Source of the DNA: Amycolatopsis sp. 195334CR
GTDB lineage: Bacteria > Actinomycetota > Actinomycetes > Mycobacteriales > Pseudonocardiaceae
Direction of reading: 5' to 3'
NCBI RefSeq assembly: GCF_017309385.1
Contig: NZ_JAFJMJ010000002.1
Span: 1,488,001 to 1,552,000 of the forward strand
DNA length: 64,000 bases
Numbering within the stretch: the first letter of the stretch is position 1; each line of letters opens with the position of its first letter. The position numbers were made by a program, and so were the translations under genes. Under the pieces are notes generated by a model that was not told the origin of the DNA, ran no database searches, and was given only the letters and a program-made list of their open reading frames with translations. Positions 35,315-41,996 of this stretch are shown piece by piece.

Positions 35315-35698
35315 GTGACGGAGTTCGTGCGGTTCCCGCTCGATGACGGTGGTTCGGTACTGGTCGAAGTGGAGGTCCCGCATTCGGTCGAACGCGCCGG
35401 GCGCCCGAAGAACATGCTGCGCGAGGCGGGCGTGTCCTTCGAGCGCGCGCTGGACGAGGTGCGGGGCGCGGCGGGGGCCGCGCTGGAGAAGTTCCGCTCG
35501 ATGGGGCCGGACGAGGTGGAGCTGAAGTTCGGCGTGAAGCTGGACGCGCAGGCGGGCGCGGTGATCGCGAAAACCGGGCTGCAGGGCCAGTTCGAGGTCA
35601 AGCTGAAGTGGCTGCGCGACCCCGCCGCGGTGGTGCCGCCGGAAGAGGTCGTCGAGGACGCGCCCGCGGCGAAATCCTCACAGGACGAGGGAGAGTAA
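35315..35698 (+). CDS. Trypco1-like (CU044_2847-type) small protein
   Basis: 127 residues from a GTG with an excellent ribosome site (GGAGGAAAGG). The pattern FPLDDGGSVLVEVEVP, then SFERALDEVRGAAGAALEKF and VELKFGVKLDAQAGAVI-K matches the trypsin-co-occurring domain 1 family: small beta-sheet proteins found beside trypsin-like peptidases. It is the last gene of the operon that starts with the trypsin-like gene. Its role is unknown; candidate ideas are substrate, inhibitor or adaptor of the peptidase. The last 21 bases overlap the convergent AtuA-related small gene. Confidence 0.75.
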   Translation: MTEFVRFPLDDGGSVLVEVEVPHSVERAGRPKNMLREAGVSFERALDEVRGAAGAALEKFRSMGPDEVELKFGVKLDAQAGAVIAKTGLQGQFEVKLKWLRDPAAVVPPEEVVEDAPAAKSSQDEGE

Positions 35699-35977
35699 CC
35701 GGAAGCTCAGCCCCTTGCCGTGCGTGTCCAGCGCGAGCGAGGTGGTGACCCCGCCGTCGAGCGCCTGGCGGCAGCGGAACTGCAGCGCGCACAGGTTCGG
35801 CAGCACGTACCGCACCACCTCACCGCGCAGCTGACCGGACAGGTGCGCGCGCACGCGCTCGGCGGTCACCTCGCGGACGAGCAGCGGGAAGTCCTCGTCG
35901 CGGTAGGGGAACAGCGACAGGATCGAGGTGTCGCCCTTGTCCCCGGCGCGGCAGTGCGCGATGTCGTGCAGGATCAT
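35678..35977 (-). CDS. AtuA-associated small ferredoxin-fold protein
   Basis: 99 residues. The start ILHDIAHCRAGDKGDTSILSLF and the RYVLPNL/ALQFRCRQALDGGV stretches are the signature of the domain that forms the C-terminus of AtuA proteins or a separate partner gene. Here it is separate, its ATG overlapping the stop of the AtuA-like gene (ATGA), so the two proteins likely form one complex. In Pseudomonas, the Atu system degrades acyclic terpenes; the substrate here is unknown. Confidence 0.85.
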   Translation of the reverse strand: MILHDIAHCRAGDKGDTSILSLFPYRDEDFPLLVREVTAERVRAHLSGQLRGEVVRYVLPNLCALQFRCRQALDGGVTTSLALDTHGKGLSFRLLSLVL

Positions 35978-37245
35978 CGCACCGGTCCGAAGGTGGTGAC
36001 CGCCGGTTCGGCGATCTCGCGGTCGAGGAGCGCGGACACGATGCCGATGACCTCCGTGGTGCTCGTGCGGACCCCGCCGCCACCGGCGGGTCCGTTGGTG
36101 TACAGGGCTTCCACCTCGTGGCAGACCACCTCGGCCGCCTCGCGGTCCCGGGTCAGCGCGGCCACCCGCAACCGGCTTTCGCTGTCCGATGTGGACAGCT
36201 GGATCCGGGGTGGGTCCGGCAGCCGCCGGGTGACGATCTCCCCGGCCAGCCGGGCGCGTTCCCGGGAGTTCGGGCCCTCGTAGGAGATTTCGGCTTCCGC
36301 GCGGAACCCGGCCCGGTAGCCGACGCTCACCTTCAGCCGGGACGGCCGCGCCCGGCCGATCGCCCCGGTCACCGCGACCCGGTCGGGGCCGGTCTCGCGC
36401 ACGGTCACCGCACGCAGGTCCAGTTCCACGTCCGGGGTGAGGTACGCGGTGGGATCGCTGATCTCGTACAGCAGTTGCTCGCGCACGGTGGCCCGCGAGA
36501 CGAGCCCGCCGGTACCGTCCGGTTTGCCGAAGACCGCCGCACCACCGGCATCGACGTCGGCGAACGGGAAACCGAGGTCGGCGAGTCCGGGCACCTCCTT
36601 GCGCCCGGGGTCGGCGAAGTAGCCGCCGGTGAGCTGGCCCGCGCATTCGAGCAGGTGGCCGATCAGCGTGCCCGCCGCCGCCCGCGGCGGATCGGCCAGG
36701 TCCCAGCCGAGCCGGTCGGCGAGCGGGGCGAGGAACAGCGACGGGTCGGCCACCCGGCCGGTGAGCACCACGTCCGCGCCGAGCGCGGGCAGGATCGCGT
36801 CCGCGCCGAGATAGGCGTTGGCGGAGACCAGTTCGCCGTGGTCGGCCAGCGGCACGCCGTCTTCGAGCGCCGGGGTGCGGGGGTCGATCCGGTCGAGCAC
36901 GTCGTCGCCGGTGACCACCGCGACGCTGCGGTCGAGGCCGAGTTCGCCGAGCAGGGCCGCGGTCGCGCGCCCGGCGGCGAGCGGGTTGGCCGCGCCCATG
37001 TTGCTGAGCACGCGCACCCCGTGCTCGGCGGCGAGCGGGAGCAGGCGCCGGAAGCGCGCGAGCAACCGCGGGTCGTACCCGGCTTCGGGATCGGCCAGCT
37101 TGCGCTGCTGGCCGAGCGCGATCGTGCGCTCGGCCAGGCACTCCAGCACCAGGTCGGCCAGCCCGGCCCGGCGCACCAGCACCTCGGCCGGTTCGAAGCG
37201 GTCGCCGGCGAATCCCGCGCCACTGCCGATTCGTGTCGTTCGCAT
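35974..37245 (-). CDS. AtuA-like (DUF1446) acyclic-terpene-utilisation-type protein
   Basis: 423 residues from an ATG at 37245; longer frames upstream run into the transporter gene and are not used. Conserved parts are RIGSGAGFAGDRFEPA at the start, GYDPRL, VLSNMGAANPLAAG, ADVVLTGRVADPSLFL and the GGYFADPGRK segment. The family is needed for acyclic terpene use in Pseudomonas but is widespread, and its chemistry is not settled. The C-terminal domain is encoded by the next gene. It follows the CitMHS transporter by 8 bases and so forms an operon with it, suggesting catabolism of an imported carboxylic acid. Confidence 0.85.
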   Translation of the reverse strand: MRTTRIGSGAGFAGDRFEPAEVLVRRAGLADLVLECLAERTIALGQQRKLADPEAGYDPRLLARFRRLLPLAAEHGVRVLSNMGAANPLAAGRATAALLGELGLDRSVAVVTGDDVLDRIDPRTPALEDGVPLADHGELVSANAYLGADAILPALGADVVLTGRVADPSLFLAPLADRLGWDLADPPRAAAGTLIGHLLECAGQLTGGYFADPGRKEVPGLADLGFPFADVDAGGAAVFGKPDGTGGLVSRATVREQLLYEISDPTAYLTPDVELDLRAVTVRETGPDRVAVTGAIGRARPSRLKVSVGYRAGFRAEAEISYEGPNSRERARLAGEIVTRRLPDPPRIQLSTSDSESRLRVAALTRDREAAEVVCHEVEALYTNGPAGGGGVRTSTTEVIGIVSALLDREIAEPAVTTFGPVR

Positions 37246-37253
37246 GCTCGTCC

Positions 37254-38540
37254 TCAGAAGGAGATCGCGCCGGTGGCCAGTGCGACCGCGGTCATCACCA
37301 GGGTGGTGGCGAAGGCCCACTTGAAGATGAACCGCTGGTGCGCGCCGAGGTCGACGCCGGCCATGCCGACCAGGATGAAGGTGGACGCGGTGAGCGGGCT
37401 GAGCGGGAACCCGGTGGTCATCTGCCCGAGCAGCGCCGCCCTGGCCACCTCGGACGGATCGCCGCCGAGCGCGGCGCTGGTTTCGGCGAGCACCGGCAGC
37501 ACCCCGAAGTAGTAGGCGTCCGGGGTGAACACCAGGCTCAGCGGCATGCCGGTGACCGCGGTCAGCGGCGGCAGCGCCCCGGCCGCCCAGTCCGGGATGA
37601 TCCCGACCAGCGCGCGGGCCATCGCGTCGATCATGCCGGTGCCCGACAGCACCCCGGTGAACACCCCGGCGGCGAAGATCATCGTGGTCACCAGCACCAC
37701 GTTGTGCCCGTGCTTCTCGAACAGTTCCTGCTGCTGCGGCCACTTCGGCCGGTTGACCAGCAGCGCCAGCACGAAGGCCACCACGAAGAGGATCTCCAGC
37801 TTGGCCAGCTGGGCCAGCAGCGCGGCGACCAGTGCGAGGGTGAGCACCACGTTGAGCCAGAAGCGGACGCGCTCACCCCGCGTGCGTTCGGCGGGGGCAT
37901 CGACCGCGGTGTCTTCGAGGGTGATCACGCCGAGGCGCTTGCGCTCGGTGCGGCCGATCAGGTACGCCGCGACGAGCACCCACAGCACGCCACCGATCAT
38001 CGCGGGCAGCAGCGGCAGGAACAGCTCGCCGCTGTCGGCGTCCATCGCCGCCATCGCCCGCGCGGTCGGACCGCCCCACGGCACCATGTTCATCACGCCC
38101 GCGCCGAGGCAGACCACCCCGGCCAGGACCAGCGGCCGCATGCCGAGCCTGCGGTAGAGCGGCAGCATCGCCGACACGGTGATCAGGAAGGTGGAGGCGC
38201 CGTCGCCGTCGAGCGCGACCAGCAGGGTGAGCACCGCGGTGCCGACGGTGATCTTCAGCGGATCGCCCTTGGCCCAGCGCAGGATCCGGGCCACCGCCGG
38301 GTCGAACAGCCCGGCCTCGATCATCAGGCAGAAGTAGAGCACCGCGAAGGTGATCATGATGGCCACCGGGGCGACCGTGGTCAGCCCCTTGCCGATCAGC
38401 TCGCCGAGCCGGGGCGCCGCGCCGACCGCGAGCCCGGCCAGGATCGGGATCACCGTCAGCGCCAGCAGCACCGACACCCGGCGTGAGAGCACACCGGCCA
38501 GGAAGACCGCGATGGTCAGGAATCCCGCCAGGGCAAGCAT
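37254..38540 (-). CDS. CitMHS-family metal-citrate/carboxylate transporter
   Basis: 428 residues, about 11-12 membrane helices. MLALAGFLTIAVFLAGVLSRRVS at the N-terminus, LVALDGDGASTFLIT, VPWGGPTARA and the final TGFPLSPLTASTFILVGMAGVDLG are typical for CitMHS proteins, which import citrate as a divalent-metal complex with protons. The actual substrate may be a different organic acid, because the operon also codes for the AtuA-like pair. It is divergent from a LysR gene; TTGACC (38607-38602) and a weak TCACAG (38584-38579) on the minus strand are a possible promoter. Confidence 0.88.
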   Translation of the reverse strand: MLALAGFLTIAVFLAGVLSRRVSVLLALTVIPILAGLAVGAAPRLGELIGKGLTTVAPVAIMITFAVLYFCLMIEAGLFDPAVARILRWAKGDPLKITVGTAVLTLLVALDGDGASTFLITVSAMLPLYRRLGMRPLVLAGVVCLGAGVMNMVPWGGPTARAMAAMDADSGELFLPLLPAMIGGVLWVLVAAYLIGRTERKRLGVITLEDTAVDAPAERTRGERVRFWLNVVLTLALVAALLAQLAKLEILFVVAFVLALLVNRPKWPQQQELFEKHGHNVVLVTTMIFAAGVFTGVLSGTGMIDAMARALVGIIPDWAAGALPPLTAVTGMPLSLVFTPDAYYFGVLPVLAETSAALGGDPSEVARAALLGQMTTGFPLSPLTASTFILVGMAGVDLGAHQRFIFKWAFATTLVMTAVALATGAISF

Positions 38541-38635
38541 GTGGTCCGGCCTTTCACCCGTCGTCGTTGACGCCCCGACTGTGAGCCAAGCCGCATATCG
38601 AGGTCAAGCAAGGGTTTCGCATAGACTGATGCACC

Positions 38636-39550
38636 ATGCGCATGGACTTGACCGTTCCGCAGCTGCGTGCCGTGGTCGAAGTGGCCGACGCCGGCGGCTT
38701 CACCAGCGCCGCCCAGCGCCTGCACCTGGCGCAGTCCTCGCTGAGCCGGGCGATCGGCGAGGTGGAGCGGCGCGTGGGCGTGGCCCTGTTCGAACGCACC
38801 ACGCGCCGGCTGGAACTGACCCCGGAGGGAGCCGAGTTCGTCCGGATCGCCCGCGGGGTGCTCGGCTCCTTCGACGCCGGGATGCGGCACTTCGCCGGCT
38901 TCCTGGCCGGGACCAGCGGGCACGTGCGGGTGGCCACGCTGCCCTCGCTCGCGGCGATCCTGCTGCCGCCGGTCGTGGCGGCCTACCGGCGGGCGCACCC
39001 GTCGGTGGAACTGTCCATCGAGGACGCGTTGTCCGACGAGGTGCTGGACCGGGTCCGGGCCGGGGAGGTCGACCTCGCGGTGACGGTGGTGACCGAACCG
39101 CTGCCCGGTCTCGACGTGCGCGAGCTGGCGGCCGACCGGTTCTGCGGCATCTTCCCGCCCGGCCACCCGCCGGTGCGCGACTGGGCTTCGCTGGCGGGGG
39201 AGCCGTTCATCGCCTTCGGCACGTCGTCGAGCATCCGCCGCCTGGCCGACCGGGCGCTCGACACCGCGTCCGTGGTCACCGGGCGGCGCATCGAAGCCAG
39301 GAACATCGCCGCGGTGGCCGGGCTGGTGGCCGCGGGGCTGGGGGTGTCCGTGGTGCCGGGATTGGTGCTGCCGCTGGTTTCCTTCGCCGGGCTGGAGCAC
39401 GCGCCGCTGGCCGGGCCCGCGTTGGAACGCACCATCGCGGTGGTGCGCGACCCCGCCCGCCCGCTGGCCCCGGCGGTGCGGGCCTTCGTCGAGTCGCTGT
39501 TCACCGACCGGCCCGCGCTGCCGCCGGAATCACTGTGGCTGCCACGGTGA
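38636..39550 (+). CDS. LysR-family regulator, probable controller of the CitMHS-atuA operon
   Basis: 304 residues with a standard LysR HTH (LRAVVEVADAGGFTSAAQRLHLAQSSLSRAIGEVERR) and periplasmic-binding-protein-like effector domain. The ATG lies about 9 bases after a TAGACT -10-like box (38622-38627), so a leaderless message is possible. It diverges from the transporter operon with 95 bases in between, the classic layout for a LysR activator and its target. The inducer would be the imported acid or a product; this is inferred. Confidence 0.88.
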   Translation: MRMDLTVPQLRAVVEVADAGGFTSAAQRLHLAQSSLSRAIGEVERRVGVALFERTTRRLELTPEGAEFVRIARGVLGSFDAGMRHFAGFLAGTSGHVRVATLPSLAAILLPPVVAAYRRAHPSVELSIEDALSDEVLDRVRAGEVDLAVTVVTEPLPGLDVRELAADRFCGIFPPGHPPVRDWASLAGEPFIAFGTSSSIRRLADRALDTASVVTGRRIEARNIAAVAGLVAAGLGVSVVPGLVLPLVSFAGLEHAPLAGPALERTIAVVRDPARPLAPAVRAFVESLFTDRPALPPESLWLPR

Positions 39551-39610
39551 TCCGACGTTGATGTCGCGAAGGTGCCGGACTTTTCGCGCGGTGCTTGGTG
39601 AACTGTCCGC

Positions 39611-40759
39611 ATGCCCGCGGTTTTCTGCATAACACTGGGAATTTTCTCGCTCGTCACCACGGAGATCCTGCCGATCGGCCTGCTCACCGCGATCGCGCGC
39701 GAGTTCGGCGTCACGGACGGCACGGCCGGGCTGACGATGACCCTGCCCGGCCTGCTCGCGGCGATCGCCGCGCCGGTGGTCACCACCGCGACCGGCCGCC
39801 TCGACCGGCGGGTGGTGTTGTGCGCTTTGGTGCTGCTGCTGGCTTTCGCCGACTTCCTCGCCGCCGTCGCCCCCGCCTATCCCGTGCTGCTGGCGTCCAG
39901 GGTGCTGGTCGGGCTGGCGATCGGCGCGTTCTGGTCGGTGGGCGCCGGGCTGGCGCCCCGGCTGGTCGCGCCGGAGCGCGCGGGCACGGCCAAGGCGGTG
40001 ATCTTCTCGGCGGTCCCGCTCGGCTCGGTGCTCGGGGTGCCCGCCGGAACGTTGCTCGGCGAGCTGGCGGGCTGGCGCACGGCCTTCACCGTGCTGGGCG
40101 TGCTGACCACGGCCCTGTTCCTCGCCATGCTCGCCTGCCTGCCCCCGCTGCCCGCGCACGAGGTGACCAGGGCGGCGGTGCTGGGCGGGCTGCTGCGGCG
40201 GGGGAGTGTCCTCACCGGACTGGCGGTGACCTTCCTGATCGTGCTCGCGCACTTCGGCGCCTACACCTACGTGACCCCGTTCCTGCTCGAGGTCACCCGG
40301 CTCGACTCCGGCGCGATCACCGTTTTCCTGCTGGTGTACGGGATCGCGGGGATCGCCGGGAACTTCCTCGCCGGATCCACTGTGGACGAACGACCGCGCC
40401 GGACGTTCGCCGCGGTCGCTTCGCTCCTCGCCGCCGCCACCGCGCTGCTTCCCGTGCTGGGCGGCACCCCGGCCGGCGCGCTCGCGCTGCTGGCGCTGTG
40501 GGGGCTGGCCTACGGCGCGGTACCGGTGTGCTCCCAGACCTGGTTCGCCAAGGCCGCACCGGAGGCGCCCGAGGCCGCGACCGTGTTGTTCACCGCGTCC
40601 TTCCAGGCCACCATCGCCGCCGGTGCCTGGCTCGGCGGGCTGGCCGTGGACGCGTTCTCGCCGTCGGTGGTGATGGTGCTCGGCGGGGTGGTGGCCACCG
40701 CGGCCGCGCTGTTCGTCCTCCAGCGGCCGGTGAACCGCCCCGGCGTGACGCCGAGGTGA
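39611..40759 (+). CDS. MFS efflux transporter (AraJ/DHA-like)
   Basis: 382 residues with 12 predicted helices. The N-terminus lacks a long cytosolic tail; TTEILPIGLL, GRLDRRVVL (helix 2-3 loop motif) and FGAYTYVTPFLLEVT are typical of the AraJ/YdhP-type drug or sugar efflux subfamily. It could export a drug or arabinose-like sugar. The last 250 bases overlap the convergent AraC gene's end, an unusual amount. No ribosome site is obvious before the ATG. Confidence 0.85.
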   Translation: MPAVFCITLGIFSLVTTEILPIGLLTAIAREFGVTDGTAGLTMTLPGLLAAIAAPVVTTATGRLDRRVVLCALVLLLAFADFLAAVAPAYPVLLASRVLVGLAIGAFWSVGAGLAPRLVAPERAGTAKAVIFSAVPLGSVLGVPAGTLLGELAGWRTAFTVLGVLTTALFLAMLACLPPLPAHEVTRAAVLGGLLRRGSVLTGLAVTFLIVLAHFGAYTYVTPFLLEVTRLDSGAITVFLLVYGIAGIAGNFLAGSTVDERPRRTFAAVASLLAAATALLPVLGGTPAGALALLALWGLAYGAVPVCSQTWFAKAAPEAPEAATVLFTASFQATIAAGAWLGGLAVDAFSPSVVMVLGGVVATAAALFVLQRPVNRPGVTPR

Positions 40760-41493
40760 CGCTTGAAGTGCCGGTTCAGGTGCGCCTGGTCGTGGAACCC
40801 GGCCGCGGCGGCGACCTCGGCGGGCCGCTGCCCGGCCAGCAGGAGCCGTCGCGCCAGGTCCACCCGGCGCCCGGTCAGGTACAGGTGCGGTGGCAGGCCG
40901 AACGCCCTGGTGAACGAGCGGACCAGGTGCGTCGGGTGCGCGTGCAGCGCCGCCGCCGCGTCCCGCAGGGTCAGCCCGCCGACGGTGTGCTCGTCGAGCA
41001 GGTCGCGCAGGTCACCGGCCAGCCGGGGCACCGGGGCCTGCCGCTCCTCGGCGCGGCGGCGGAGGTGGACGCGCAGCCGCTCGCGGACCAGCGCCAGCCT
41101 GCTCTCCGCCTCCAGCTCCTCACCCGGCGTGGCCAGCACCAGGTGCAGCTGGTGGAGGCGGTGCCGCAGCGCCGGATCGGTCAGCGTGGGCTGGTCCACC
41201 GCCGCCCCGGCCAGTTCGGCGCCCAGCACCGAATCGTCCACGTAGAGCACGCGCTTGCGGAACCCGCCGTCGGTGGCCGAGCGGCCGTCGTGCGGCACGT
41301 GCGGGGGCAGCACGGACACCGACGGCGTGCCGATGCCGTGGTGGTGCAGGTCCAGGTCGAACCGCACCGCGCCGTCGTCCACGATCAGCACGGTCCAGGC
41401 GTCGTGCGTGTGCGGTGGGTAGGCGTGGTCGGTGAAGTGCGCGTGGAAGACCTCGGCGACCCCGGGCACGCCCGGTTTCCAGGCCCGGATCAT
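40510..41493 (-). CDS. AraC-family regulator with 3' end antisense to the MFS gene
   Basis: 327 residues from the ATG at 41493 (a TTG 15 bases upstream is also possible). The N-terminal cupin-like ligand domain (HTHDAWTVLIVDDGAVRFDL) is followed by two HTHs (LTLRDAAAALHAHPTHLVRSF; RPAEVAAAAGFHDQAHLNRHFKRHLGVTPG), ending near residue 240. The remaining about 85 residues are low-complexity and lie antisense to the MFS gene, so they are probably a non-conserved tail caused by the lack of an earlier stop. It is divergent from the DUF2000 gene, a likely target. Confidence 0.82.
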   Translation of the reverse strand: MIRAWKPGVPGVAEVFHAHFTDHAYPPHTHDAWTVLIVDDGAVRFDLDLHHHGIGTPSVSVLPPHVPHDGRSATDGGFRKRVLYVDDSVLGAELAGAAVDQPTLTDPALRHRLHQLHLVLATPGEELEAESRLALVRERLRVHLRRRAEERQAPVPRLAGDLRDLLDEHTVGGLTLRDAAAALHAHPTHLVRSFTRAFGLPPHLYLTGRRVDLARRLLLAGQRPAEVAAAAGFHDQAHLNRHFKRHLGVTPGRFTGRWRTNSAAAVATTPPSTITTDGENASTASPPSQAPAAMVAWKDAVNNTVAASGASGAALANQVWEHTGTAP

Positions 41494-41576
41494 GTCAAGA
41501 ACATACAAGACCGGGCCGGGGTGCCGGGCGCATGCTGAGGGGGCCAGAGAGCCAGCCCACCCCGAGGAGCACCACC

Positions 41577-41996
41577 GTGACCGCCGCCCGGTTCGACACG
41601 AAGATCGCCGTCCTGCTGCGCAACGACCTGGAGTCGTGGCAGCGGCTCAACGTCACCGCGTTCCTCAGCAGCGCGGTCGCCGGGGCCGACCCCGGCCTGA
41701 TCGGCGAGCCCTACGCCGACGCCGACGGCACCGAGTACCTGGCCATGTTCCGCCAGCCGGTGCTGGTCTTCACCGGGGACGCCGAACTGCTGACCACCGC
41801 GCACGGCCGCGCGCTCTCACGCGGGCTGAAGCTCGCCGTGTTCACCGAGGAGTTGTTCAGCACCGGCAACGACACGGACAACCGGGCCGCGGTCGCCGCC
41901 GTGCCCGCGGAGAAGCTGAACCTGGTCGGGATCGCGCTGCACGGGCCGAAGAACGCCGTGGACAAGGTGATCAAGGGCGCGAGCCTGCATCCGTGA
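41577..41996 (+). CDS. DUF2000 family protein
   Basis: 139 residues from a GTG with GAGGAG 7 bases upstream; an ATG at 41532 is in frame but lacks a ribosome site. Typical DUF2000 strings are seen: KIAVLLRNDLESWQRLNVTAFL at the start, then YLAMFRQPVLVF and ALSRGLKLAVFTEELF. The fold resembles peptidyl-tRNA hydrolase II-like proteins; the function is unknown. It is divergent from an AraC regulator, a frequent pairing for this family. Its last 26 bases overlap the end of the convergent histidine-kinase gene. Confidence 0.85.
   Translation: MTAARFDTKIAVLLRNDLESWQRLNVTAFLSSAVAGADPGLIGEPYADADGTEYLAMFRQPVLVFTGDAELLTTAHGRALSRGLKLAVFTEELFSTGNDTDNRAAVAAVPAEKLNLVGIALHGPKNAVDKVIKGASLHP

Noticed and set aside
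37246..37743. N-terminal extension of the AtuA-like protein
   Set aside because: The extended frame lies out of frame within the transporter gene, and the family's conserved start matches the ATG at 37245.
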